64,000 nt of DNA from RGIG8775 sp045537235 (GCA_045537235.1 JAZSPB010000125.1:14995-78994), one strand, 5' to 3'; positions 17,667 through 26,648 are shown, counted from the stretch's first letter. Numbers and translations are program-made. The notes: generated by a model not told the origin, from the letters alone.

Positions 17667-19417
17667 TATTCCGTCACCCCCGCATCGATCGCCTTTTCCT
17701 TGGCCTCCGAGGAGACACCTTCTGTCTTGGGTCTACCCGACTCTTTTCCGCTCTGCGTGTACACGGTCTTGGGAATCTCAAACTCATCCATCATACCGCA
17801 AGCGGAAACGGCACGCACCATCGACAGCTTATCCAACCAACTGTCTCCGCTAAGCGCCGCCAAAACAAACATTGCCGATATATCACCCATATCGATCCGC
17901 TTTTGCGCATCCTCACGGATCTTTTCCTCCGAGAATATGTCACCGAACATGACAAATTCCCAATCGAATCGGAGTCCCAGCGATTCATAAACCGCGTTCA
18001 TCATACGACAGAACTGCGGATAAATGACCGAGGTAAGGAACCGCCCTTCGATCTTGCAAGACGAATCCACCTGCGCCGCCTTAACATCATCGGTAACAGG
18101 GATCAAGCCCGCCAATCCCGCTTTCTCCATACCGTAGCGGTTAAAGGACTCGGATATCTCGTTGGCATTGGCAGATTCGGCAAAATCGTGGCTCTTGATG
18201 TTTTCCACCGGTGCCGAGAAAAATGCCGTACCGCCCGTATTATTTTCATACATCAGCCGATCAAAATAGGATTGGAACAACAGACGACCGCCTTGCGAAA
18301 GTCGGTAGTCATCTTCCTTCCCCGTAGAATTGCCGTTAAAATACGGAATTTCACCGGTAAATATCTTGACCAACGGATTGAGCAGAAGCGACAACTGCGC
18401 CGCCTCGTAATCACTCTGTTGCGAGTATGTCAACATCAAGCCCGACAACGGCGAAATGACTGCAGGCGATGCATCATCTGCTTCAAACGTCCAAACCTTG
18501 TCTGCCGGAAGAGTCACATTATACATCCACACACCGTTTTGCATGAATACACGAGGCTCCCCGGCGCCATCACGGACCAGATTGCGTGGGTAAAAGTCAA
18601 GTCTGTCGTTGCCACTTTTTATGCAAAAGCGCTCCGTATTGTAAACCGCTCTTTTTGTCCTCTTCTTTGGGACATCCCCCTCAAACATTTTTGCAAAATC
18701 CTCAAGATACGGCTCAAACAGATCTCCAAACTGCCGCCAATCGGTACCCGGCTGAAGAAAGTACATCATGTTGAAAGATACCGTATACCCGCTTATGTTA
18801 TTGCGCCCGACGATTGTGCAATAATCGCTCGGCAACTGTTGAAGAAATGCATATCGAATTCCGTTGTGGGACTTGTCGACCGATATCCGCGGCACATAGA
18901 ATACCTTACCCTCGGTCATCGTTTGCCCCGCAATTTTATGAGCATACGCAGCAGGAGAAAGCACCTTTGACAGCTTGTCAAGCAACCGCGCCTCACGCAA
19001 GAACTCGGCACTTTCTGCCTCCTCACGCTCCAAATACAGCGGCTTGGTATAATACCTATAGGTCGGAATGTCCTGATAGGTCTTGGTGATCTTAAAATAA
19101 GGATACGCCGTTACGCGTAAGATCTCCGAGGTCTGACGAAGCGGTCGCTCGTTACCGTAAGGATTGCGCAGAAAGGCACCGATCTCCTCCTTGGTGTAGT
19201 CCACGGGAAGAGACGATATCCCCTTGATGCGCCGATTTTGGATCCCCGGATCATTGGCAAGGAGTTGCCCGGCGCGGGAAATGGCGGAAAAGAAAGAATT
19301 CTCGGGCAATACGGAAGCATATGTCTCCGCCAGCTTATTAAACCGAGAAAGAATATTGGCATAAGACGTTTCGTGCTCCATCTCTCCGCCCTTTATCTCC
19401 CTGTTGATTTTTTCCAT
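17666..19417 (-). CDS. Phage portal protein (probable)
   Basis: 583 residues. ATG 19417 lies in TGATG with the preceding stop and has GGAGG four bases upstream. Size and place, after large terminase and before protease/capsid genes, are those of a portal. The middle shows portal-like helices and strands with a long YSQQSDYEAAQLSLL helix, and the C-terminus is helical with a hydrophilic tail (SGKESGRPKTEG). Tyr/Phe-rich beta segments (RVTAYPYFKITKTY) suit the wing. Portals vary strongly in sequence, so the call is from position and length. Confidence 0.75.
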   Translation of the reverse strand: MEKINREIKGGEMEHETSYANILSRFNKLAETYASVLPENSFFSAISRAGQLLANDPGIQNRRIKGISSLPVDYTKEEIGAFLRNPYGNERPLRQTSEILRVTAYPYFKITKTYQDIPTYRYYTKPLYLEREEAESAEFLREARLLDKLSKVLSPAAYAHKIAGQTMTEGKVFYVPRISVDKSHNGIRYAFLQQLPSDYCTIVGRNNISGYTVSFNMMYFLQPGTDWRQFGDLFEPYLEDFAKMFEGDVPKKRTKRAVYNTERFCIKSGNDRLDFYPRNLVRDGAGEPRVFMQNGVWMYNVTLPADKVWTFEADDASPAVISPLSGLMLTYSQQSDYEAAQLSLLLNPLVKIFTGEIPYFNGNSTGKEDDYRLSQGGRLLFQSYFDRLMYENNTGGTAFFSAPVENIKSHDFAESANANEISESFNRYGMEKAGLAGLIPVTDDVKAAQVDSSCKIEGRFLTSVIYPQFCRMMNAVYESLGLRFDWEFVMFGDIFSEEKIREDAQKRIDMGDISAMFVLAALSGDSWLDKLSMVRAVSACGMMDEFEIPKTVYTQSGKESGRPKTEGVSSEAKEKAIDAGVTE

Positions 19418-19746
19418 CAATCCTCCGCCTCCCTCTTGATCTTTTCCATCTCCACCTTGAATTGATACTCCAATTCATCGGCATAATCAGACAGCATATC
19501 CGCATACTGCTCTCCGTGTTTTGCCATATGCTCGGCGTTGATAGCCGCCTTGCAAAGGAAAAGCCACTGTAGCTCCTCGTCGGACAACGCCTCTATACCG
19601 ACATCATCCACCTCGCAAAAATCCCCTTCGGGCTTCTTGCTGTCATATACCAAAAAATAGCAATGTCTATCATTGTAAAAGGAGAACCGAATCCCCTCGG
19701 GAAGCGCTTGAAGTCTTCCCACATAAAGTTGATAATTGTCGTCCAT
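19417..19746 (-). CDS. Small protein between terminase and portal, unknown
   Basis: 109 residues from ATG 19746 (MDDNYQLYVGRLQ), preceded by GGGGGAAAA. The frame is open further upstream into the terminase gene, but the ribosome site favours this start. The C-terminal half is helical and charged (AKHGEQYADMLSDYADELEYQ). It ends in GGATTGATGG, coupling it to the portal. Confidence 0.65.
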   Translation of the reverse strand: MDDNYQLYVGRLQALPEGIRFSFYNDRHCYFLVYDSKKPEGDFCEVDDVGIEALSDEELQWLFLCKAAINAEHMAKHGEQYADMLSDYADELEYQFKVEMEKIKREAED

Positions 19747-19784
19747 TTTTCCCCCAAAATGTGCCGTCACATCTGTTGCGACAC

Positions 19785-21620
19785 TTACCGCCTTCTCATT
19801 GCCAAAAGCCCCGAACGCACATTGCCGACACGGGTGCCGGACAAATTGACACCGAATCTTGCCGCCTCGATCGCTTTTGCCCAAGAGGATTGCTCGCGGT
19901 ATTTTTCCTTTTTTAACTCAATTTCAAGCAATTGCTTCATACGAAGCGCGTATTTGAGCGCCGACCATACGTCACGTTGAATGGAAATCGACTTTCTCTG
20001 TTCTTTGAGCGATACCCCGCTGACCTTGGTTCTTAGATTGGCGATCTGCTGGCAAAGCAGTTCGGTCATCTTGTATGGCAAGGATATCCTCGCATCCGCA
20101 AAATTGTCCTTGATCCCGTTGGCATCTTTATAAGCCTCCACACCGTCAAGTACATTTCCCAAAAGCAACTCCACATTGCCCTGATCAAACTCTGCTTGGG
20201 CATACCGTATCATGTCCCCGTCGGCATCGGTCGCCCCTCGCGTTCCCGCCTTGAGCGGATAGATCACAGGCAATGCACCTTTCTGCTCAATCTCGGTAAA
20301 AGCGCAATGATTTACACAGCACAGTGACGGTGAGCCGTCGCCCGTCGGCTTCATCAGCTCCTCCACCACGCCCGTACCGTAAGCCTGCGCATCCACCACA
20401 AGGTAAGTGGTACCCGCCCCGTCACGGCAGTATCGCGCCCAAGTGTCACGCAATCGCTGTGCCTGTAGATAATCGGTCGCAGGCGGCGGGTAGTTGTCAA
20501 TAAATACCGCCTGCGCACGGTACTTATCCCGCTTGTTCACATTTTTGTAGGATGTCAGCTTGAGAACTATGTCCGAACACTTCGCGTTCTTGCGGCTGTC
20601 CACATAGGAAACGTCGTGGGAAACCACATAGATGGCGTCGGGATCGCCGCAATGTTCAAACTCTGCCACACGAAGCCGCTTGCTCCGCGCCAGTATTTCG
20701 TCGGAAATCAAAGGATTTTCCTCGGTACCCGTATATCTGGCACACATCTCACGAAGCCAGTCAACAGCCGTCAAGGTTTTCTTCATGTCCTTGATGTAGC
20801 TGATATCACGCAAATTGCCCATGAGCGCCGTGATCCATGAGAAGTCGATCACATAGCCATCGTATTTCTCCCCAAACAGCATCGACTTCATCACACCCTC
20901 GCGGTGTACCGTAAAAGCGCGGTTCTGCTTGGAACAAGCATTGGAAATATGCGAATGTTGAAGATGAATGTGGGTCTCATCCGGCTTTTGATTGACCATG
21001 CGAACCAAACGACAGGTGGGAAGTACGTCCTTTTCGTACTTCTCCATGTCAAAGCCATCCTCTCCCTCCTGTCCGATCTCCTCCGCCACCGTCTCCGAAC
21101 AGTTGTCGCCGCGAGGCGCATACATGGTAAACTCGGATCCGTATATAGTGGTAATGCGGAACATATCCTGACGGTCATTCCGCACCGACCAGTGGGACGC
21201 AATGATGGGATAGTCCTTCTCGATCTGATGAAACGCCTGTGTGGCCAATGCCGCCGCCTGCTTTTGGTTGGGCGCGTTGTACCGTATCTTGACCCCGGGA
21301 TACAAAATTCCCTTTATCATCTTGCCAAGTAACTTCACATACGTCTTGGTAAGTCCGCGGCATCCCGTGATATAAACATCCTTATATCGCGCATCAATGC
21401 GGAGCATCAACCGTTGCGGAAGCTCCAAACGGTACGTCGCATTTTCCGCACGGCAAAGATCGGCAAAATAGTCGGGATACCACCGAAAAAAACTGATCAA
21501 AAGCGCCGCCGACTTCCCGTTAACCGCATCGTAATCAAAGGCCTTGGTATTTTCTTTTTTTACCCATCGCCCCAACTTTTTGGAAAAGGTCTTCCCCTCT
21601 CCCGCATACCCACTCGGCAT
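19785..21620 (-). CDS. Terminase large subunit
   Basis: 611 residues. AAAGGAGAGCT precedes ATG 21620 (MPSGYAGEGK). The ATPase shows a deviant P-loop (YITGCRGLTKTY, residues 83-94), and a Walker B-like acidic motif (CSETVAEEIGQE). The nuclease domain shows YVVSHDVSYVD (first metal Asp), TYLVVDAQAYG (second Asp) and a final acidic segment before the C-terminus (RDVWSALKYALRM). It is the DNA-packaging motor and headful or cos nuclease. It starts about 20 bases after a 245-bp inverted repeat. Confidence 0.9.
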   Translation of the reverse strand: MPSGYAGEGKTFSKKLGRWVKKENTKAFDYDAVNGKSAALLISFFRWYPDYFADLCRAENATYRLELPQRLMLRIDARYKDVYITGCRGLTKTYVKLLGKMIKGILYPGVKIRYNAPNQKQAAALATQAFHQIEKDYPIIASHWSVRNDRQDMFRITTIYGSEFTMYAPRGDNCSETVAEEIGQEGEDGFDMEKYEKDVLPTCRLVRMVNQKPDETHIHLQHSHISNACSKQNRAFTVHREGVMKSMLFGEKYDGYVIDFSWITALMGNLRDISYIKDMKKTLTAVDWLREMCARYTGTEENPLISDEILARSKRLRVAEFEHCGDPDAIYVVSHDVSYVDSRKNAKCSDIVLKLTSYKNVNKRDKYRAQAVFIDNYPPPATDYLQAQRLRDTWARYCRDGAGTTYLVVDAQAYGTGVVEELMKPTGDGSPSLCCVNHCAFTEIEQKGALPVIYPLKAGTRGATDADGDMIRYAQAEFDQGNVELLLGNVLDGVEAYKDANGIKDNFADARISLPYKMTELLCQQIANLRTKVSGVSLKEQRKSISIQRDVWSALKYALRMKQLLEIELKKEKYREQSSWAKAIEAARFGVNLSGTRVGNVRSGLLAMRRR

Positions 21621-21639
21621 AGCTCTCCTTTCCGCATTT

Positions 21640-21884
21640 GGTGAATTTTGATTTAACAAGGGCGCCTGCGGGCGCGGGGAGGTCGCTTTTTGAAAAAAGC
21701 TCCGCAAAAACTTTTGATCCGCGCCCTTATTGTAGTTTGTGCGAACATGGCGGCACTAAATTGGGTGCACTATGTTCGCTCAAACTTTGGCAAGGGCGCG
21801 GATCAAAAGTTTTTTGCGGAGCTTTTTTTCAAAAAAGCGACCTCCCCCGCGCCCGCAGGCGTCCCCGTTAAATCAAAATTCACC
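21640..21884. repeat. 245-bp imperfect inverted repeat (MITE-like)
   Basis: Arms 21640-21748 and 21772-21884 are near-perfect inverted copies with a 23-base loop. They match over GTGAATTTTGATTTAAC, a GC-rich stretch of GGGCGC and CGCGGGG, AAAAAAGCTCCGCAAAAA and TTTTGATCCGCGCCCTT. The right end supplies the stop codon of the upstream gene (TCA at 21880-21882). The shape is that of a miniature inverted-repeat element or huge hairpin. No transposase is present. Confidence 0.8.
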
Positions 21885-23058
21885 CTTCACTGTCAAATTG
21901 CACCTTGACAAGACCTGCGTATTGCTTACGCCTCTTTTCCTCCTCGGTCTCCTCGGCCTCAAATTCGCCGTACTCGTCTTGTATTTCTAAACCTTCGGGC
22001 AGGGAGGAAAGCAACGCCAAATCCGCGTTTGCCCGAAGGTTGTTCACATAGTCAAAAATCATCTGATCAGCCGCGTCCAAAGAGTATCCGTACTTCTTGG
22101 ACTTGACAAATCGGTCGCGCATGACCTCAATAAGCTCATCACAGTTAAGGAAATCCCCCGACTCCATCAACCCCGCATCCTCGAGCGCCACCGCCAAGGC
22201 ATCCACGCGCAACTGCTCGGTCGGCTTCTCGTCCTTCTTTCTCATCTGTTCGGACTCCAGCTCGATCTGTACCATCCGCTGTATCTTCTGCGCCGCGTCT
22301 ACATTCCCCATCTTGTACAAATGGTCGATGACCATGTTCCACTTGCAAACCTTAACAATGGCATCTTTCTGCTGCATAGAAAGGGTCTGTCCTCGGAACT
22401 CGGAAGCGCGGGACTCATATTGCTTGTCAAGGGCATCATAGACCTCGGTGGTCATCATCAACCCCTTCCACATATCATCGGTTCCCCATCTTGCTCTCTG
22501 TTCCGCCGTTCCCGGCAACCTCGCAAGATGCTCCTTTTCCACGGCAATGTATCGTCCGAAATCCTTTTCGGTCACGTTTCTTCCGAACACACGCCGAACA
22601 TCGCAAACCCCATCAAGGAATCCACAAGCAGACCCGTCAGCCTTGACCATTCCGTCCCATTCCCCTAAAAGCTCGCAATACCTCGCCCATCGGGAGCCTT
22701 CAAAATCGCAAAAATTTTCAGGAACCAATTCGGGAACGCAAGGAAGATCAAACATTCCGCAAGCAAGGAAAATGGCCATGTGACAACCGTTCTTCTCTTC
22801 CAAACGAGCAAAGATCGTTTGCTGACAGTCCATACAAACCGCACAGCCCAAAACCGCGCGATCCCCTTCCAAAACTTCTCCGCAGTGGATACACAGAGCT
22901 CTGTCCTTCGCCGTAAAATCCACCTCCCAAACAACAAAAAGCCCGTAAAAAAGCGCAAAAACCGACCGCACCGCCAAGCCAGAGACAGACCCACAGCTCC
23001 AAACCATGGAGCATTGTAGAAGCCGATTGGAGGACACGTCCAACCAAACACTTCTCAA
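21880..23058 (-). CDS. First late-operon protein, zinc-finger, possible terminase small-subunit partner
   Basis: Up to 392 residues. The start is uncertain: a TTG at 23058 opens the frame, but the conserved-looking part begins near residue 46 after GGGAGGTG (about 22,923, GTG), giving about 346 residues. A CIHCGEVLEGDRAVLGCAVCMDC zinc-knuckle lies near the N-terminus. The rest is helical and acidic (KKYGYSLDAADQMIFDY), ending EAEETEEEKRRK. It is the first gene of the late transcript and directly before large terminase, where the small subunit is usual, but no HTH was recognised. Confidence 0.55.
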   Translation of the reverse strand: MRSVWLDVSSNRLLQCSMVWSCGSVSGLAVRSVFALFYGLFVVWEVDFTAKDRALCIHCGEVLEGDRAVLGCAVCMDCQQTIFARLEEKNGCHMAIFLACGMFDLPCVPELVPENFCDFEGSRWARYCELLGEWDGMVKADGSACGFLDGVCDVRRVFGRNVTEKDFGRYIAVEKEHLARLPGTAEQRARWGTDDMWKGLMMTTEVYDALDKQYESRASEFRGQTLSMQQKDAIVKVCKWNMVIDHLYKMGNVDAAQKIQRMVQIELESEQMRKKDEKPTEQLRVDALAVALEDAGLMESGDFLNCDELIEVMRDRFVKSKKYGYSLDAADQMIFDYVNNLRANADLALLSSLPEGLEIQDEYGEFEAEETEEEKRRKQYAGLVKVQFDSEG

Positions 23059-23137
23059 ACCGCCTTTTCAGCTCGCCGATACGCTCGGTTTATCATATTT
23101 TATCGGGCAAAATGCCCAAATTCTTCTTTTCACCCCC

Positions 23138-23165
23138 ATTATAGCAACTTTTTCAAAAAAGTCAA
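23138..23165 (-). promoter_or_regulatory. Late operon promoter (sigma-A type)
   Basis: On the minus strand: TTGACT (23160-23165), 16-base spacer, TATAAT (23138-23143). Transcription would start near 23131 and run through the packaging and virion genes. A hairpin GGGCATTTTGCCC lies in the leader. Confidence 0.8.
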
Positions 23166-23202
23166 GCCCTATTTTAATTATTTGTCCTTAAAATTGCAAA
23201 AT

Positions 23203-23222
23203 CCCCCTGCAAATGCAGGGGG
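23203..23222 (-). terminator. Intrinsic terminator ending the 23.2-24.3 kb moron
   Basis: Minus strand stem CCCCCTGC / GCAGGGGG with a 4-base loop, followed by ATTTTGCAATTTT. It lies 17 bases after the moron's last gene and just before the late promoter. Confidence 0.7.
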
Positions 23223-23238
23223 AACTTGCCTCTTTTGA

Positions 23239-23745
23239 CTAATTGACAATGAGTTTTTTTATAAACTGAACAGAATAATCCTTTTCTTTTCCTTCTTTTA
23301 TCAATACCTTTATAACATACATTCCTGGCACCTGCAAATCAATGGGAGGAACCATTGTGATTTGCGAATAATTGACAAACTCAAAGCAAGCACCATCAAC
23401 TTTGTTTCTTTCTCTCAGCTCTTTTACGTTTAACTGAAATTCATCCAAGTCATAAAAACTTCTCTTGCTCGTATCTGGGTCACACTTTGTCAACCGAACA
23501 ATAAAATCAAGTTTTCCGTCGTCCATATATAGGACATTATTTTTTTTCTTGGTTTCATCACTTGTTCCTAAAACATTAATATTTGTCACTAAGTGAAATG
23601 CTTTTGTTCGATAGGAATCGCAAACTTTATCCGTAATTATTTTATCAAAAGGGTACTTAAATACTATCGGCTCAAGATCACAACTTTCAATATCACCAAA
23701 GCAATCCACCGTAACATTCACATATTTCTTGCACATAAAACACAC
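23239..23745 (-). CDS. Unknown moron protein
   Basis: 168 residues, with stop at 23239 followed by a terminator. ATG 23745 begins MCFMCKKYVNVT; GGTGTG lies upstream. No signal peptide or membrane helix. Beta-rich with many Val/Ile/Asp, ending YSVQFIKKLIVN. AT-rich compared with the flanking late and early genes. It forms an operon with the membrane protein upstream (12-base gap). Function unknown; superinfection or host-fitness roles are common for such morons, but nothing specific is seen. Confidence 0.7.
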   Translation of the reverse strand: MCFMCKKYVNVTVDCFGDIESCDLEPIVFKYPFDKIITDKVCDSYRTKAFHLVTNINVLGTSDETKKKNNVLYMDDGKLDFIVRLTKCDPDTSKRSFYDLDEFQLNVKELRERNKVDGACFEFVNYSQITMVPPIDLQVPGMYVIKVLIKEGKEKDYSVQFIKKLIVN

Positions 23746-23757
23746 CTCTCTTGTTAT

Positions 23758-24285
23758 TTATTTTGTATCATCTGAACCATTACCAGGAGAAATATTATTT
23801 TTACCTCCCCTGCCATACACATGACTATCGTTATATATGTGTTCCACTTGATGATGGATATCCTCCAAATTTTCAAGCATTTTTTTATTGGTCTTTTCAC
23901 CATTGAAAGCTTGATATATAGAAAAAATAGCCAAAGCAAAAGAAGCTAAGCCTAAAAACGTACTGTTACTATTAATTAGATTTTTCAATCCAGATACATC
24001 CGTTTCGGCAGAGAACATCGGAATAACAGCCTCTGCTACTGTCGCGCATGTTATTATAATCAAGTAAATAACAATAAAAAAGAAAGCACAACGGAAACAC
24101 GTTTTCTTGATTTTCCAAACAAAATTTTCTTGCCTCCATGATTCCTGTTGCCGCTTTTGGAGAATGCGCTCGGATTTTCGTTTCTCCCGATCATCCTTAC
24201 GGAGTTTTCGTTCTTCGTGTTTTCTCTTCTTGCGCTCACTCTTTTCTCTTTCATTATATGTAAACCATGATAAAAAATCTTTCAT
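23758..24285 (-). CDS. Moron membrane protein with charged N-terminal coiled coil
   Basis: 175 residues from ATG 24285, with GGGGGC upstream; an in-frame ATG four codons earlier is possible. Residues 10-50 are an extreme Lys/Arg/Glu coiled coil. Two membrane helices follow (residues 62-90: CAFFFIVIYLIIITC; and 112-128: TFLGLASFALAIFSI). The C-terminal 45 residues are soluble and hydrophilic. The pattern is that of a two-helix membrane protein with cytoplasmic ends, as in many phage exclusion proteins. It precedes the 23.2 kb gene and is transcribed from the promoter at 24363. Confidence 0.7.
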   Translation of the reverse strand: MKDFLSWFTYNEREKSERKKRKHEERKLRKDDREKRKSERILQKRQQESWRQENFVWKIKKTCFRCAFFFIVIYLIIITCATVAEAVIPMFSAETDVSGLKNLINSNSTFLGLASFALAIFSIYQAFNGEKTNKKMLENLEDIHHQVEHIYNDSHVYGRGGKNNISPGNGSDDTK

Positions 24286-24326
24286 AAACGCCCCCATATT
24301 TCACAAACTATAGTCACACCTCAAAT

Positions 24327-24371
24327 TGTTTACAGTCCGTTGTTTACATTTTAGGCGTAAGTATTATATCA
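24327..24371 (-). promoter_or_regulatory. Moron promoter and direct-repeat operator
   Basis: Minus-strand extended -10 TG-A-TATAAT (24363-24371). Just downstream of the expected start, TGTTTACA occurs twice in direct orientation (24327-24334 and 24341-24348, plus-strand coordinates), with a 6-base gap. This looks like a regulator-binding site at the start of the transcript. Confidence 0.6.
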
Positions 24372-24627
24372 TATTTTTTTAGGTTTTTAACAAAAAATTT
24401 CAAAAAATCCTGGAGATTCACGAAAAGTTAACACTTTGTTCTTCGCTTTGACATATGCGTGCTCGTTCTACACAACATATTATGTCATCGACATTATCAA
24501 TCGATTCCTTACGGAACGATTTTCACAAGCAACATATTATCAATCAAGTGCCGTAATGCTCCCAAAGTCGCGCATATACGGCAAAACGCTGTCGCATTAC
24601 ATTACCTTCTCTTTTTTAGCCATCCTG
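24372..24627. other. Non-coding stretch between early region and moron
   Basis: About 256 bases without a supportable gene. On the minus strand only very short frames (8 and 17 codons) follow the metallopeptidase-like gene. No clear terminator was found. The AT content near 24,340-24,430 belongs to the moron promoter. Confidence 0.5.
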
Positions 24628-25224
24628 CTATTCCTCCCTGTTCAATTTTTCAAGTAACGCCTCGCCCCACCGTGAGGCTTGCGCTTCAAACCAAATTCCG
24701 TAATAATCCACGTCGGCCCCCCTCTCATACTTGGGGATCTCACAAAACATCAACCAAAGGTATAGAGCCATCAAATACCCAATGATCGCCACAGAAACAC
24801 ATTCGCCCCAAGCCACGCCAAAAACCGTAAGAAGCCGACCGACAAGCATCTCAACCGTAATCGACGATACGTACCAGAGAAAGACAAATATTTTCTTTGT
24901 CAGCTGTTCGCGACATATCCGCATCCACCATCGAACGGCGGAAGGAAAACAAACAATAAAGGGCATGAGAGGACCATAATAACAGTTCTGAATGGCATGA
25001 CCGAGTTCGTGATCCTTGGTAAAATCCCGCGCGCCCCTCTCCACAATGAAAACGGGACCAAACGAAACACTGCCCCATCTGCCCCCCACCTCATAGTAGC
25101 GGCAATACCCCCACCGCTGTGGCTTGTGTCCAAAGATCGCAAGAACCACCGTCACAAGTATCCCAATCAAAGTCCAAGGCATCCCCCACGTCAGAGACAA
25201 CAGCCAAAACACCCATTTTTTCAT
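24628..25224 (-). CDS. Membrane protein with HExxH metallopeptidase motif
   Basis: 198 residues with an N-terminal hydrophobic helix (residues 4-31) and further hydrophobic segments near 87-97, 110-135 and 140-160. KDHELGHAIQN (residues 70-80) contains the HExxH zinc motif with Gly after Glu-Leu. The C-terminus (YGIWFEAQASRWGEALL) contains a possible third ligand Glu (E179). Such proteins are frequent in Firmicutes phages; substrate unknown. ATG 25224 overlaps the preceding stop (ATGA), so it is coupled to the radical SAM gene. Confidence 0.65.
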   Translation of the reverse strand: MKKWVFWLLSLTWGMPWTLIGILVTVVLAIFGHKPQRWGYCRYYEVGGRWGSVSFGPVFIVERGARDFTKDHELGHAIQNCYYGPLMPFIVCFPSAVRWWMRICREQLTKKIFVFLWYVSSITVEMLVGRLLTVFGVAWGECVSVAIIGYLMALYLWLMFCEIPKYERGADVDYYGIWFEAQASRWGEALLEKLNREE

Positions 25225-25964
25225 TTTCTTCCCTCCATTTCTGCCCGAAGGCTGTCCTTAATGTAATAATCAAAATCACTTCGCCAACGCTTTTTCACTT
25301 TCAAGGCGCGCTCAATACGTTCCCCAAAGTCCTTCCAGTTGATGTCAGACTTGTGATAATTCAGTTTACCAACCTTCCAAAGGTTCACGTAGTCGGCAAG
25401 ATCCACAAGCGTTATGACGTCTTCAGCGTTCAATACAGGCTCAGCCGAAATCCATGTCCGAATTCCTTTCTTGAAAGCCATATGTAACGCCGATAACCTC
25501 TCATGCGGCGTTCCCGCCCCCTGCTCACTGGGCGATACCTTGTCAAGATATCCAAGGTCATACCCCGCATAGGTAACACCAAACCAATCCTCGCCGTCGA
25601 GAAGATCGAAATCCCGAATGGCATCCACACCGTTCTTGGTAAGGATCTGCACGTGGTTTCCGCTTTCCTTGAGAACCTTGATGATCTCCCGCGTCACCGA
25701 GAGGTCATAGCCCTTTGGATAGGGATCGCAGGTAAAGCAAAGATGGATCAGCTTTCCCGTAATGCCCTCTCGCTCGATCTGCCGCTTGGTCTCCTCCACA
25801 ATATTGTGGCGCGGCGCAATGCACTTGTGAAAATCCTCTTTCACCTTGTGCAATACGTTTGGCGCAAAGCAATAATAACACGAATGGGGACACCCCGTGT
25901 AAATGTTGATGGCAAGATCGCCGTATTCTTTTGCTTTGCCTTTCGGCTCATATATCGGTTTCAT
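25221..25964 (-). CDS. Radical SAM protein (SplB-like family)
   Basis: 247 residues. NIYTGCPHSCYYCFAP (residues 20-35) is the CxxxCxxC cluster-binding loop of radical SAM enzymes. The surrounding segments (CFTCDPYPKGYD, QILTKNG, WFGVTYAG, WISAEPVLNAEDVI) follow the COG1533/spore photoproduct lyase-like pattern: beta strands of a partial TIM barrel. It is found in the phage early region, coupled at both ends (ATGA overlaps). Substrate unknown; DNA or RNA repair or modification are possibilities. Shorter than true SplB, which lacks proof here of its C-terminal catalytic Cys. Confidence 0.85.
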   Translation of the reverse strand: MKPIYEPKGKAKEYGDLAINIYTGCPHSCYYCFAPNVLHKVKEDFHKCIAPRHNIVEETKRQIEREGITGKLIHLCFTCDPYPKGYDLSVTREIIKVLKESGNHVQILTKNGVDAIRDFDLLDGEDWFGVTYAGYDLGYLDKVSPSEQGAGTPHERLSALHMAFKKGIRTWISAEPVLNAEDVITLVDLADYVNLWKVGKLNYHKSDINWKDFGERIERALKVKKRWRSDFDYYIKDSLRAEMEGRK

Positions 25965-26311
25965 TTCTTTCCCTCCGTGTATTTCTTTTTGAGTTCGACA
26001 AGAAAATGCTCAATTCCCCGTAATGCGGTAATTTTACCATCACAAACACAAATAATCTCATCACCGCAATAGCAAGGCGGTATTTCTCGTTTTTTGTGTT
26101 TGTCCTTTAGTCGTGTGTCTCTTTCCTTATAATTGCTATCAAGAGCTTCTTTGACTTCTAACTCAATCTCCGCAAAAATCTCCCTCGCAACCTCTGCTTG
26201 AAGGTCTTTTTCAAATTCTTGAAAAATATCATTCGCAATAAGGTTTGCAGTTTCTCGGTTGCAACCGCTTCGGTTCATAATTATATTTTCAAGTTTCGTC
26301 ATTTGCTTCAT
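25961..26311 (-). CDS. Small early phage protein with Cys pairs
   Basis: 116 residues from ATG 26311 (MKQMTKLENII) behind AAAGGAAAG. An in-frame start 21 codons upstream is possible. Helical N-terminal part, then PPCYCGDEIICVC (four Cys, possible zinc site), then a charged tail. The start lies inside the preceding gene, and the stop overlaps the radical SAM start. Function unknown. Confidence 0.65.
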   Translation of the reverse strand: MKQMTKLENIIMNRSGCNRETANLIANDIFQEFEKDLQAEVAREIFAEIELEVKEALDSNYKERDTRLKDKHKKREIPPCYCGDEIICVCDGKITALRGIEHFLVELKKKYTEGKK

Positions 26312-26636
26312 AGCATTCTTTCCTTTCTCCATAACTGCAAAAATCGAACGGCAACATTCTATGCTCTTCGTCACTTTTTGCTCTCAACATACACCATCCT
26401 GCATTTACATTCTTCCCATTAATAACAAGCGAGGTTTTTCCGTATTGTCGATAATGCTTACAATCTTTACATCTGCACCTCACTTCCACAACATCGGCGG
26501 TGGGGGTTTCTTCAATAGTGGTTTCCGCCATACACAAACCAAACTTCCAATCTTCGCCTTCGTGTTGATAGTTAGGTTCCTTTGCTTTTTCGGCAATTAT
26601 TTTTTCCGCAACATCCGCATCAATATATCGTGCCAT
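26289..26636 (-). CDS. Conserved zinc-ribbon phage protein
   Basis: 115 residues. ATG 26636 follows AAAGGAGAATGAT. MARYIDADVAEK is the opening of a well-known phage protein type; a zinc-finger (RCRCKDCKHYRQYG, WCMLR, DFCSYGERK) fills the C-terminal half. Role not known; probably a small nucleic-acid- or protein-binding early factor. It overlaps the next gene by 23 bases. Confidence 0.75.
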   Translation of the reverse strand: MARYIDADVAEKIIAEKAKEPNYQHEGEDWKFGLCMAETTIEETPTADVVEVRCRCKDCKHYRQYGKTSLVINGKNVNAGWCMLRAKSDEEHRMLPFDFCSYGERKECYEANDET

Positions 26637-26648
26637 ATCATTCTCCTT

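Noticed and set aside
23239..24297. Known toxin-antitoxin pair
   Set aside because: Neither protein has a recognised toxin or antitoxin fold; genes are too long and lack the usual overlap.
24436..24657. Plus-strand 73-codon frame in the moron flank
   Set aside because: No ribosome site or domain; overlaps the 3' end of a minus-strand gene.
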